Shown in pieces: positions 7,518-14,884 of a DNA stretch of 64,000 nt. The notes beneath the pieces are model-generated. The model was not told the DNA's origin. It saw only the letters and a program-made list of their open reading frames with translations, and searched no databases. Both the position numbers and the translations under genes were made by a program. Source of the stretch: Edaphobacter lichenicola (lineage in GTDB: Bacteria; Acidobacteriota; Terriglobia; Terriglobales; Acidobacteriaceae); NCBI RefSeq assembly GCF_025264645.1, contig NZ_CP073696.1:4836001-4900000 (forward strand), read 5' to 3'. Positions within the stretch are counted from its first letter, which is position 1. Each line of letters begins with the position of its first letter.

Positions 7518-8009
7518 TCAACGGTATGCGGTGAGGCGCTCGAGCTGCTGGAGGTGGTTGATGTCGTGGCCGGCCATGGTTTCGACGATGGTCCAAAGTG
7601 TCATGTCGCCGCGTTCGGGGTGGGTGGTGGGGCGGTCGCGGTCGTCCTGGGAGATGGTGGCGAGGAAGAGCAGGTTCCAGTTGCGCGCGGCGTGGAAGAG
7701 AGCGAAGGCTGGTTCGAGGTTGTAGACGGCGTAGCGCTGGGCCCAGGCTTCCTGATCGAAGGGCTGGATGATGGCAGGGGATTCGGCGGGTGCGGCGAGG
7801 GTCTGGCGGAGGCGAAAGGCGAAGACCATCTCGGTGTCGGCGAGGTGGGCGACGATGTTGCTGATGCTCCATTTGCCGGGGGCGGGCAGGGTGTTGGCTT
7901 CGGCGGTGGAGAGGCGGCTGGTGAGGGTGTGGATACGCTCGGAGGTGCTGGTGAGGACAGGGATCGGATCGCGGCCGTCCAGATATTTGGCGTAGGGGTT
8001 TAGCTCCAT
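7518..8009 (-). CDS. DinB-family putative metal-dependent protein
   Basis: DinB/YfiT four-helix proteins bind a metal through three histidines and include thiol transferases and damage-induced proteins. In these 163 residues the expected His sites are H55 (NIVAHLADTE) and H148/H152 (AGHDINHLQQLER). The end of helix 2, with the FRLRQTLAAP pattern, and the PGKWSISNIVAHL start are typical of the DinB_2 subgroup in Acidobacteria. It is last of three minus-strand genes (VOC, GNAT, DinB) that are closely spaced and probably cotranscribed. Substrate unknown. Confidence 0.85.
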   Translation of the reverse strand: MELNPYAKYLDGRDPIPVLTSTSERIHTLTSRLSTAEANTLPAPGKWSISNIVAHLADTEMVFAFRLRQTLAAPAESPAIIQPFDQEAWAQRYAVYNLEPAFALFHAARNWNLLFLATISQDDRDRPTTHPERGDMTLWTIVETMAGHDINHLQQLERLTAYR

Positions 8010-8083
8010 GGGGAGACGGTATCACGTGGGGGAGGGGTGATGGCTAGAGTTCGTTTGGTGGTCGTCGTTTCGCGGACTTGATG

Positions 8084-8500
8084 CTATTTGAGGGATAACG
8101 ACATTCCGATTCCCAGAGGGGCGGTTGGTTTGAAGCCGAAGAGGGAGTAGAGACGATGGGCTTCGCCGTCGGCGATGAGGCCGATGTAGGCGCTTGGCAG
8201 AGCGGTCTGGCGAAGGTGATCGACGAGCGCGCCGACGATGCGTTTGCCGAGGCCACGCTTCTGGTGCTTTGGGTCGACGGCTATGTCGACGATCTGGTAG
8301 AAGAGGCCGCGATCGCCGACGATGCGGCCCATGCCGATGGCTTCGCCGTCTTTGCGGATGACTACGGCGTAGATCGTGTTGGGCAGTCCGGCTGCTGCGG
8401 CTTCGGCGGTCTTGGGGCTTAGTCCGGCAGCGATGCGGAGCCGCCGGTAGTCGTCGGAGGATGGTGTGGCTTCCACTAATTCATACTCTTCTTCAGTCAT
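8084..8500 (-). CDS. GNAT-family N-acetyltransferase
   Basis: The 138 residues form a single GNAT acetyltransferase fold that moves an acetyl group from acetyl-CoA to an unidentified amine. Motif A is clear: YQIVDIAVDPKHQKRGLGKRIV, whose QKRGLG is the pyrophosphate-binding loop, at about 90-95. GRIVGDRGLFYQ is the preceding strand. The start (ATG 8500) lies six bases after the stop of the VOC gene, which supports an operon. The family alone does not predict the substrate. Confidence 0.88.
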   Translation of the reverse strand: MTEEEYELVEATPSSDDYRRLRIAAGLSPKTAEAAAAGLPNTIYAVVIRKDGEAIGMGRIVGDRGLFYQIVDIAVDPKHQKRGLGKRIVGALVDHLRQTALPSAYIGLIADGEAHRLYSLFGFKPTAPLGIGMSLSLK

Positions 8501-8506
8501 TCCTGA

Positions 8507-8986
8507 TTATCGACCTGCGCTCTCTGTGACGGGCTCGTTGGTTTTTGGTTCTTCTGTCGCCCATGGGTCGTAGGTGCCGATGCCCCAGGTGTGGCCTTCG
8601 AGGTCGCGGCAGGAGAAGTGACGGCCACCGTAGTCCATGTCGCGGATGTCGATGACCATCTCGGCTCCGGCGGCCTTTGCAGTGGCGTAGACGGCGTCGG
8701 CGTCAGGGACGACGAGGTAGGCGCCCTGAGTTTCGCGCAAGCCGATCTCGTCGGGTTGGACCATGTATTTGCTGGCTTCGCCGCCGTTGTCGACGGAGCC
8801 GAGCATGATCATGCCGCTGCCAAAGGTGAGTTGGGCGTGCATGACGGTTTTGTTGTCGGGGCCGAGGTAGACGGCTTGTTTTTTGAATCCGAAGGCGGTG
8901 ACGAGCCATTCGATTGCGGCGAGTGCGTCGCGGTAGCGGAGGCTCGGGATGATGGTGGAGTGGGTGGTGTTGATTTGTGGGTTCAT
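8507..8986 (-). CDS. VOC (glyoxalase/PhnB-like) superfamily protein
   Basis: A 159-residue protein of the glyoxalase/bleomycin-resistance/extradiol dioxygenase superfamily in its PhnB-like form. Conserved features are IPSLRYRDALAAIEWLVTAFGF at the start, MHAQLTFGSGMIMLGS, and RDLEGHTWGIGTY at the end, where the glutamate-containing strand would bind metal. I chose ATG 8986 (MNPQINTTHS) because family similarity begins there; ATG 9007 adds seven residues. It is the first of three closely packed minus-strand genes. Substrate unknown. Confidence 0.85.
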   Translation of the reverse strand: MNPQINTTHSTIIPSLRYRDALAAIEWLVTAFGFKKQAVYLGPDNKTVMHAQLTFGSGMIMLGSVDNGGEASKYMVQPDEIGLRETQGAYLVVPDADAVYATAKAAGAEMVIDIRDMDYGGRHFSCRDLEGHTWGIGTYDPWATEEPKTNEPVTESAGR

Positions 8987-9048
8987 GGTTGGAAGTGTGT
9001 CATCCATTGTGTTCGGTGGTCTTGGAAAAAACGGCGAGGGTTGAGAGT

Positions 9049-9105
9049 GTCCTGCCGGACGGGCCCACTACGCGTGGGGCGGTCACTTCGTGACTTTTAT
9101 ATCCC
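9049..9105. repeat. Triple-hairpin dispersed repeat, copy 1
   Basis: Three consecutive palindromes: GTCC-TGCC-GGAC, CCCAC-TACGC-GTGGG and GTCAC-TTC-GTGAC (9082-9094), then TTTTATA. Copies at 41153-41207 and 52002-52056 share the outer two; their middle stem is CCTCC/GGAGG, so this copy shows compensatory change in its stem. It lies directly downstream of the AraC-type gene (minus strand). Confidence 0.75.
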
Positions 9106-9114
9106 TTCGGGTTG

Positions 9115-9936
9115 CTAGTCTATGGGGATGTGGTTGGCCCAGATGCGGTTGGTGGTGGAGTAGTCGGATGCGCTGAGGCCGGAGAAGGCGCGGAAGTCGT
9201 TCGCGAAGTGGGACTGGTCGTAGTAGCCGCAGGTGAGGGCGAGTTCGGCCCATGGGATGTCGGCGCCCTGGTGCATCTGCTGAAGGGCTTGCTGGAAGCG
9301 CTGGATGCGGCAGTAGAGTTTGGGTGAGATGCCGACGAGCTCGTTGAAGCGCTCGGAGAGGCGGCGCGGGCTTAGGCCAGTGGTGCGGGTGAGTTCCGCT
9401 ATGGTGGTGGTGCCGGGGGAGGCGTGGAGATGGGTGAGGGCGTAGTCGAGGATGGGGTCGCGTCGCTGGGACTTGCTGAGGGAGAGGCGGGTGAGGAGCG
9501 CGAACTCGAGGAGGGCGAATTTTTCTTCTGGGGTTGGCTGCTCGCGGAGTTCGTTGCGGAGGTTGAGGGAGGCTCGGCCCCAGAGATCTTCGAGGGAGGT
9601 TTCGCAGTTGGTGAAGAGGCGGGTGTTGCCGGAGAAGAAGGGCACAGTGCCGCCGGGATGGAAGACGACGCCGATGAGTTCGGTGAAGTCGATGGCGTCG
9701 ATCTGCTGGTAGTGGGAGTAGATGCCGAGGAAGATGCCGGCTGGGGTGTGGGATAGGGGATTGATGGGATTGTTGGCGTCGGTCAGGTGGTCTCGGGCGA
9801 GGGAGAGGACGATTTGAGCGCGGCCGGATGGGAGGACGCGCTCGTGGCGGTGGATGGCTTGCGGGTCGCGGACGTACCAGAGGGCTTTGACGAAGGGCTT
9901 GAGGGCGGGATGGGGTTGGTGCTCCAGATAGAGCAT
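9115..9936 (-). CDS. AraC-family transcriptional regulator
   Basis: The 273 residues have an N-terminal cupin-like ligand domain (YLEHQPHPALKPFVKALWYV) and a C-terminal AraC double helix-turn-helix from about 170 (TIAELTRTTGLSPRRLSERF, then LALTCGYYDQSHFANDFRAFSG). I chose ATG 9936 because the conserved N-terminus begins there; the frame stays open far upstream only because it runs antisense through hscA. It is divergent from hscA with 108 bases between starts, so the two promoters share that gap. Its targets are unknown; it may control itself or the VOC-GNAT-DinB group downstream. Confidence 0.88.
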   Translation of the reverse strand: MLYLEHQPHPALKPFVKALWYVRDPQAIHRHERVLPSGRAQIVLSLARDHLTDANNPINPLSHTPAGIFLGIYSHYQQIDAIDFTELIGVVFHPGGTVPFFSGNTRLFTNCETSLEDLWGRASLNLRNELREQPTPEEKFALLEFALLTRLSLSKSQRRDPILDYALTHLHASPGTTTIAELTRTTGLSPRRLSERFNELVGISPKLYCRIQRFQQALQQMHQGADIPWAELALTCGYYDQSHFANDFRAFSGLSASDYSTTNRIWANHIPID

Positions 9937-10044
9937 GCATCGACCTCGGGTTGGGGCACATCTGAAAGGAGATGCGCGTGGGTGGCGATGTTCTTGCTGC
10001 GATTGTAGGACAATAGAAGATGGACGAATAGAGGGTTTGAAGCG

Positions 10045-12051
10045 ATGGCGGATGAGCGGGTTGTAGGGATTGATTTGGGTACGACGAATTCGCTGGTGGC
10101 GTTTATGGAGGGTGGTACGCCGGTGGTGATTCCCGGCGAGGACGGCGAGCGGCTGGTGCCGTCGGTGGTGGCGTGGACTGATAACGGCGTGGTGGTGGGG
10201 AATGCGGCGCGTGGCACGCTGATGGCGGACTCGGCAAGCGCGGTTTATTCGGCTAAGAGGCTGATGGGGCGGGATATCGAGGATGTTCAGAGTGAGTTGA
10301 AGCTGTTTCCGTTTAAGCTGGCGGAGGGGTTGAAGCCGGGTGAGGTGCTGAAGGTGAGCGTGGGTGGATTGATGCTGACTCCGCCGGAGATTTCGGCGTA
10401 TGTGCTGCTGCAGCTGAAGAAGAATGCGGAAAGATTTTTTGGCGGGCCGGTGACGAAGGCGGTGATTACGGTCCCGGCTTACTTCAATGACGCTCAGCGG
10501 CAGGCTACGAAGGATGCGGGGCGGATTGCGGGGCTGGAGGTTTTGCGGCTGGTGAATGAGCCTACCGCGGCTGCGCTGGCTTATGGGCTGGATAAGAACA
10601 AAGATGGGCTGATTGCGGTGTATGACTTCGGCGGTGGGACGTTCGATGTCTCGATCTTGAAGCTGCATGAAGGGATCTTTGAGGTGGTTGCGACGGGTGG
10701 TGATACGCATCTGGGTGGGGACGATATCGACAACCTGATGATTGCGATTGCGCTGGACGATATCGCCGGGGATTTGGGCGAGGATGTGCGTGGGAATGGC
10801 GAGGCGGTGCAGGCGGTTCGCAAGGCCGTGATTGAGGCGAAGATTTTGTTGTCTACCGCGGAGTCGGCGAAGCTGGATGTGGAGTTGCCGAGTGGGAAGA
10901 GGTATCTGCGGGAGATTACGCGGGAGCAGTTTGAGGGTTTGATTGCGGGTGTGATTGCGCGGACGGCGGGGCCTTGCAAGCAGGCGCTGAAGGATGCGGG
11001 TTTGTCAGCGGCTCAGATTGATGAGGTTGTTCTGGTGGGTGGGTCGACGCGGATTCCTGCGGTGCGGACGCTGGTGGATGATCTTTTTGAGATGAAGGCA
11101 CGGGGGAAGAAGCCGCATACGGAGTTGAATCCGGATGAGGTGGTGGCGCTGGGCGCGGCGGTGCAGGCGCAGATTCTTGCGGGTGGGTCGGCTGCTACGG
11201 AGGATCTGCTGCTGCTGGACGTGACCCCGCTGTCGCTTGGAATTGAGGCGCTGGGTGGTGTGGTGGCGAAGATTATTCAGCGGAACTCGACGATTCCTGC
11301 GAGTGCGACGGAGCACTTTACGACGGGTGTGGATGGACAGACCAATGTGGCGATCCACGTGGTGCAGGGAGAGCGGGAGTTGGCGAAGGATTGTCGGTCG
11401 CTGGCGCGGTTTGATCTGAAGGGCATACCTCCGATGGTTGCGGGGCTGCCGCGTATCGAGGTGAAGTTTTTGATCGATGCGAATGGGATTCTGCATGTGT
11501 CGGCGCGGGAGCAGAGGAGCGGCAAAGAGGCTGAAGTTGAAGTGAAGCCGACCTATGGGCTGACCGATGAGCAGGTCGAGACGATGATTCTCGATTCGTT
11601 CGATAACGCGGAGACCGATATTCAGGAGAGGCAGACGATTGAGGCGAAGAATGAGGCTGAGACGATTCTGACTGCGGTGAAGAAGGGTAAGAGTCATGCT
11701 GCGTGGCAGATGTTGACGAGTGACGAGATCGAGAAGATTGCGATCGAGGTCGGCTTCCTGGAAGCTGCGGTGCAGGGTGGTCAGTACAAGGTGATTCGCC
11801 AGGGCATCGAACGGCTGGATACGGCTACGCGGCGGTTTGCGGAGCTGATGATGGATAACGCCGTTTCGGGCGCGATGCAGGGCAAGACGATGGAGGCTGC
11901 AGGTGAGAGCATAGGAGATGGGCCTACGGCGCCGCATCCGTTTGCGAAGGCGCAGGTGACGAGTTCGCATCTTGATGCGAATGCTGAGGAAAAAAAGATT
12001 GAGGAATCAATCAAGGAAGAGGCTACGGCCGGAGAGTCGACGGAAGACTGA
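10045..12051 (+). CDS. hscA: Hsp70 chaperone for Fe-S assembly, HscA
   Basis: HscA is the ATP-driven Hsp70 that pulls the new cluster off IscU through the LPPVK motif. The 668 residues have the nucleotide-binding domain (VVGIDLGTTNSLVAF at 6-20, VYDFGGGTFDVSIL near 195, VVLVGGSTRIPAVRTLV near 330) and a substrate-binding domain (DVTPLSLGIEALGG). It could be called DnaK on sequence alone, but the ferredoxin gene three bases downstream and the ISC genes around it favour HscA. The normal upstream partner hscB is 5.7 kb away, so it needs its own promoter in the 108-base gap shared with the AraC gene. Confidence 0.88.
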   Translation: MADERVVGIDLGTTNSLVAFMEGGTPVVIPGEDGERLVPSVVAWTDNGVVVGNAARGTLMADSASAVYSAKRLMGRDIEDVQSELKLFPFKLAEGLKPGEVLKVSVGGLMLTPPEISAYVLLQLKKNAERFFGGPVTKAVITVPAYFNDAQRQATKDAGRIAGLEVLRLVNEPTAAALAYGLDKNKDGLIAVYDFGGGTFDVSILKLHEGIFEVVATGGDTHLGGDDIDNLMIAIALDDIAGDLGEDVRGNGEAVQAVRKAVIEAKILLSTAESAKLDVELPSGKRYLREITREQFEGLIAGVIARTAGPCKQALKDAGLSAAQIDEVVLVGGSTRIPAVRTLVDDLFEMKARGKKPHTELNPDEVVALGAAVQAQILAGGSAATEDLLLLDVTPLSLGIEALGGVVAKIIQRNSTIPASATEHFTTGVDGQTNVAIHVVQGERELAKDCRSLARFDLKGIPPMVAGLPRIEVKFLIDANGILHVSAREQRSGKEAEVEVKPTYGLTDEQVETMILDSFDNAETDIQERQTIEAKNEAETILTAVKKGKSHAAWQMLTSDEIEKIAIEVGFLEAAVQGGQYKVIRQGIERLDTATRRFAELMMDNAVSGAMQGKTMEAAGESIGDGPTAPHPFAKAQVTSSHLDANAEEKKIEESIKEEATAGESTED

Positions 12052-12054
12052 ATC

Positions 12055-12489
12055 ATGAGTGATACGAAGATGGTTGCTGAAGTTGTGGATTTGTCGAAGC
12101 CTGCGGGCGAAGGGATGGTTCGCGTGACGTTTTTGCCTGAGGGCCGGACGGTGGAGTTCCCGTTCGATACGCTGCCATACGAAGGGCACGGCTTGCCGAT
12201 GTCGTTTTTGGATGTCGCGGAGAACTACAACATCTTTCTGGATCATGCGTGCGGTGGGGTTTGTGCGTGTACGACGTGCCACATTCATGTGAAGGAAGGC
12301 GCGCAGGGCATCAGCGAAGCGGAGGATCTGGAGTTGGATCGCATGGAGACGGCTGCGGACATTCAGCTGAACTCGCGACTGGGTTGCCAGGCGGTGATTG
12401 AGAAGCCGGGAACGTATGTGGTGGAGATTCCGAAGTGGAATCGGAACTACGTTCAAGAAGGCAAGCCCTCGCATGGGCCGGGCGCTTAG
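12055..12489 (+). CDS. fdx: [2Fe-2S] ferredoxin of the ISC system
   Basis: An adrenodoxin-type ferredoxin that supplies electrons for cluster assembly on IscU. The cluster ligands C66, C72, C75 and C111 fit the Isc Fdx pattern CX5CX2C...C; an additional cysteine at 70 lies within the loop. At 144 residues it is longer than E. coli Fdx (111) through extensions at both ends (an N-terminal segment MSDTKMVAEVVDLS and a tail EIPKWNRNYVQEGKPSHGPG). It starts three bases after hscA, so the two are cotranscribed. In other ISC operons iscX follows directly; here an opposite-strand nuclease gene intervenes. Confidence 0.93.
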   Translation: MSDTKMVAEVVDLSKPAGEGMVRVTFLPEGRTVEFPFDTLPYEGHGLPMSFLDVAENYNIFLDHACGGVCACTTCHIHVKEGAQGISEAEDLELDRMETAADIQLNSRLGCQAVIEKPGTYVVEIPKWNRNYVQEGKPSHGPGA

Positions 12490-12492
12490 GAT

Positions 12493-13581
12493 TTATCGCG
12501 GGCTACGGTCGGCGGGGCTGATTCCGTACTTTGCTTCGAGGAAGTTTTGCAGATCTTCGGGTAAGGCTGTGGCCAGTTCCTGCCAGGTGAGAAGTTTGAG
12601 GCGCCAGGCGAAGCTTGGGTAGTGAGCTGCGGATAGGACCGAGTACCAGATCTCGATGAGGTCGCAGCGACGAGCGTCGCAGAGGACGCAGAAGGATGCG
12701 TCGGAGGCGAAGGCAGCTAGGACGTTGCGGATTAGTTGGTAGCCTTGGATGACGGTGCGCGAACGCGAAGTTCGGGCCGGTGATGCAGTATCGGGTGATG
12801 GCTCTTCGAGGTCGGAGAAGTCTTCTGCGGATGGGTGGGCTGAAGTGGGTGTGATGATTTTGACGGGTAGGCGTTCGACGGCGAAGATGGTTTCGAGGTC
12901 GCGGTAGCGCTCGATGAGGCGCAGGCTCGAGGTCTGAAAGTTGGATTCGGTGAGCTTGGCTTCGATGAAGAGGTTGCCGAGTTGGAGATCAATCTCGGTT
13001 CGGTCTTTGAGGGACTCGGTTGGATCTGTTTGGATGGTGGATGGATCGTGGAAGAGCTGAAGATTGTTTTCTTGAGTTTGGCTTGACCGTTTGGTGCGGA
13101 GGCGGCGAGTTTGACGAAGGGGTACGCCGGGATGAAGGCCGAAGTTCGGTTGGGCGTCTGTCGGTACGCTAAGTAGATTTGCGACGGCGGTGTCTAGGTG
13201 GCCGTCGATGAAGACTGCCGGGTGGCAAAAGATATTCATCAGGAGAGCGTCTGAGCTGTTGGCGCAGTCGAGCTCCATCCACTGCCAGTCGGCGCGAGCG
13301 CGGACGCGACGATGCGCGGTGTGGGTCTTGGTAAGGCGACGGGACCAATCGGGGTTGGCGCAGATGGCGGCGTAACTGGCGGGATGAAAGTTGCCGTGAG
13401 TGGCTTGCTCGCCTTGTTCGGCTTTTTCGTTGTGGCCAAAGATGATGCTGGGCTCGGTGCCGGTGGTTTGTTCGTGCAGAAGATGGTTTGTCGTGGCGAG
13501 GTGCTGAGCGCGAGCGTTGAGGTCGCGGCGGAGAAGCGATGCCGACCAGATCTCCTGAGCGCTTTGAGGCTTGTACGTCAT
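12493..13581 (-). CDS. Putative PD-(D/E)XK nuclease, PGN_0703-like
   Basis: A 362-residue protein that resembles the PGN_0703 group of putative restriction endonucleases. The nuclease signature is visible as TEIDLQLGNLFIEAKLTES, with D198, E207 and K209 in the D-Xn-E-X-K arrangement. The N-terminal part (MTYKPQSAQEIWSASLLRRD) and the histidine-rich segment near 100 fit this group too, but I recall the family from memory. ATG 13581 was chosen because upstream sequence in frame overlaps iscX. No methyltransferase gene lies nearby, so it is not an evident restriction-modification pair. It is convergent with fdx (3 bases between ends) and divergent from iscX (81 bases). Confidence 0.72.
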   Translation of the reverse strand: MTYKPQSAQEIWSASLLRRDLNARAQHLATTNHLLHEQTTGTEPSIIFGHNEKAEQGEQATHGNFHPASYAAICANPDWSRRLTKTHTAHRRVRARADWQWMELDCANSSDALLMNIFCHPAVFIDGHLDTAVANLLSVPTDAQPNFGLHPGVPLRQTRRLRTKRSSQTQENNLQLFHDPSTIQTDPTESLKDRTEIDLQLGNLFIEAKLTESNFQTSSLRLIERYRDLETIFAVERLPVKIITPTSAHPSAEDFSDLEEPSPDTASPARTSRSRTVIQGYQLIRNVLAAFASDASFCVLCDARRCDLIEIWYSVLSAAHYPSFAWRLKLLTWQELATALPEDLQNFLEAKYGISPADRSPR

Positions 13582-13662
13582 AAAACTGTATCGAGTTTCT
13601 TGTACTCTTCTTGATGAGGCGAAGATCTGCAGCCGCCTCAAGAATAGTTTAGGGGAGACGCT

Positions 13663-13878
13663 ATGCCGCGTGAGATTGATTGGACGGATTCGGAAGAGAT
13701 CGGGATTCTGTTGCAGGAGAAGTATCCGGAGCTTGAACCCTATACGGTGCGTTTTACCGACCTGCACAAGTATGTGACAGGGTTGCCAGGATTTGTGGGT
13801 GATCCGGGAAAGTCGAACGAGGGAATTCTTGAGGCGATTCAGGCGGCTTGGAACGAAGAGTATGAGGATGCAAAGTAG
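13663..13878 (+). CDS. iscX: Fe-S assembly protein IscX
   Basis: IscX is a small acidic protein that binds IscS and iron and tunes cluster assembly. The 71 residues carry the family signatures WTDSEEIGILLQEKYPEL, then TVRFTDLHKYV and a C-terminal SNEGILEAIQAAWNEEYED. Length matches E. coli IscX (66). GGGGAGACGCT upstream of ATG 13663 supplies a ribosome binding site. It is the normal last gene of ISC operons. The nuclease gene that separates it from fdx means it must have its own promoter in the 81-base divergent gap. Confidence 0.95.
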   Translation: MPREIDWTDSEEIGILLQEKYPELEPYTVRFTDLHKYVTGLPGFVGDPGKSNEGILEAIQAAWNEEYEDAK

Positions 13879-13921
13879 GGCTTCAGTGTGTCGATTATTG
13901 CCGAGACAATGACGAGGTCTG

Positions 13922-14884
13922 ATGGGATCGATCGGAGTGACAAGAGCGAGTAGTCGTCCCTATCTGGCTTTGGGTCTTACGTTTTTGCTGATTGGAGCGG
14001 GGTATTCCAATCCGTGGCCTCTCGTTCCGATGCCTCCGTCGGGGATGTGGGATGGTCAATTTGCGCCAGAGGTTCTGAACCTGTACGCGCTTGTCGTGTT
14101 TTTGGGCTGGGCTCATTTTGTGTATGCGTGGCAAGGACAGTGGAAGGCGAGTCGTAGGCTGACTTCCGGCAGACGAGTCGCCTACTGGGGTGTGGTACTG
14201 GCGGCGCTCGCGGTTTTGGTGTTGGTGCGCAGTTGGCTGGGGGTTGCGGTCTTCAGTCTGTTGGCGTGGGTGTATAACATCGCGCATTTCATTAAGGCCG
14301 AGATATTCTTCGCCGGGGCACAAGAAAGACGCGGCTTTCATTCGCCGGTAATCGCATTTGCCTGGTTCACGGTGGTGCTGTTCCAGATTGGGCCGCTGAG
14401 AGTTTCGGCGGTTGCGATTGTGGGTTCAGTGTTGCTGGCGATTGCGCTTTTGGCTGCTGGCGACTGGCGAATACTGGCAGGCGGACAGATGAGGTTGCCG
14501 GTGTTGACGTTCTTTCTGCTTGGAGAGACGTTGGTGTGGATCGCTTATGGAAGATATATGTCGCCTGCCTTCCGTGTAGGGATTTACGTCTTTCACATCG
14601 CCGGAGCGAGTTTCTTTCATTATCTGAGCAGCTATTTCTATGCCGTTCGACGAAGCCGCTTCACGCAACCGGCGACGATTGTTGCGATCAATATTGCTTT
14701 TATTTGTGCTGGAATTGCAGTGGCGCATCTCTCACAATTGGCTTGGGCGTCAGTGTGGCTCGGGCCAGGGTGGTTCACGCTATGGGTTGCTCTGCATTTA
14801 GTCGGTAGTGATATGTTGCCATGGTGGCAACGACGCTCAGGCAGATTAGCGCTGTCGGCTCAAGCGATTCGGGAGCGAATTTGA
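13922..14884 (+). CDS. Polytopic membrane protein of unknown function
   Basis: I do not recognise this family. The 320 residues show about eight hydrophobic segments (first at about 14-32, then near 53-69, 87-103, 106-118, 140-153, 160-179, 193-210 and later ones to 300), so it is an integral membrane protein. The loop PWPLVPMPPSGMWDG near 31-45 and several histidines inside helices (GWAHFVYAW, YNIAHFIKAE, FHIAGASFFHYL) could bind a metal or haem, but that is a guess. It lies 43 bases after iscX on the same strand and overlaps the 3' end of murJ by 25 bases. Confidence 0.75.
   Translation: MGSIGVTRASSRPYLALGLTFLLIGAGYSNPWPLVPMPPSGMWDGQFAPEVLNLYALVVFLGWAHFVYAWQGQWKASRRLTSGRRVAYWGVVLAALAVLVLVRSWLGVAVFSLLAWVYNIAHFIKAEIFFAGAQERRGFHSPVIAFAWFTVVLFQIGPLRVSAVAIVGSVLLAIALLAAGDWRILAGGQMRLPVLTFFLLGETLVWIAYGRYMSPAFRVGIYVFHIAGASFFHYLSSYFYAVRRSRFTQPATIVAINIAFICAGIAVAHLSQLAWASVWLGPGWFTLWVALHLVGSDMLPWWQRRSGRLALSAQAIRERI

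Noticed and set aside
9937..10710. Upstream extension of the AraC-type gene
   Set aside because: The frame stays open for 258 more codons, but it runs antisense through hscA and has no AraC-like sequence; the domain begins at ATG 9936.
11005..11970. Long minus-strand open frame inside hscA
   Set aside because: It is Arg/His-rich and antisense to a clear Hsp70 gene; high G+C makes such shadow frames common. The same reasoning removes large frames at 47417-48676, 49306-51033 and 16555-17517 on the minus strand.
10045..12051. Naming the Hsp70 as DnaK
   Set aside because: Sequence alone would allow it, but adjacency to the ISC ferredoxin and the presence of hscB and IscU with LPPVK favour HscA.
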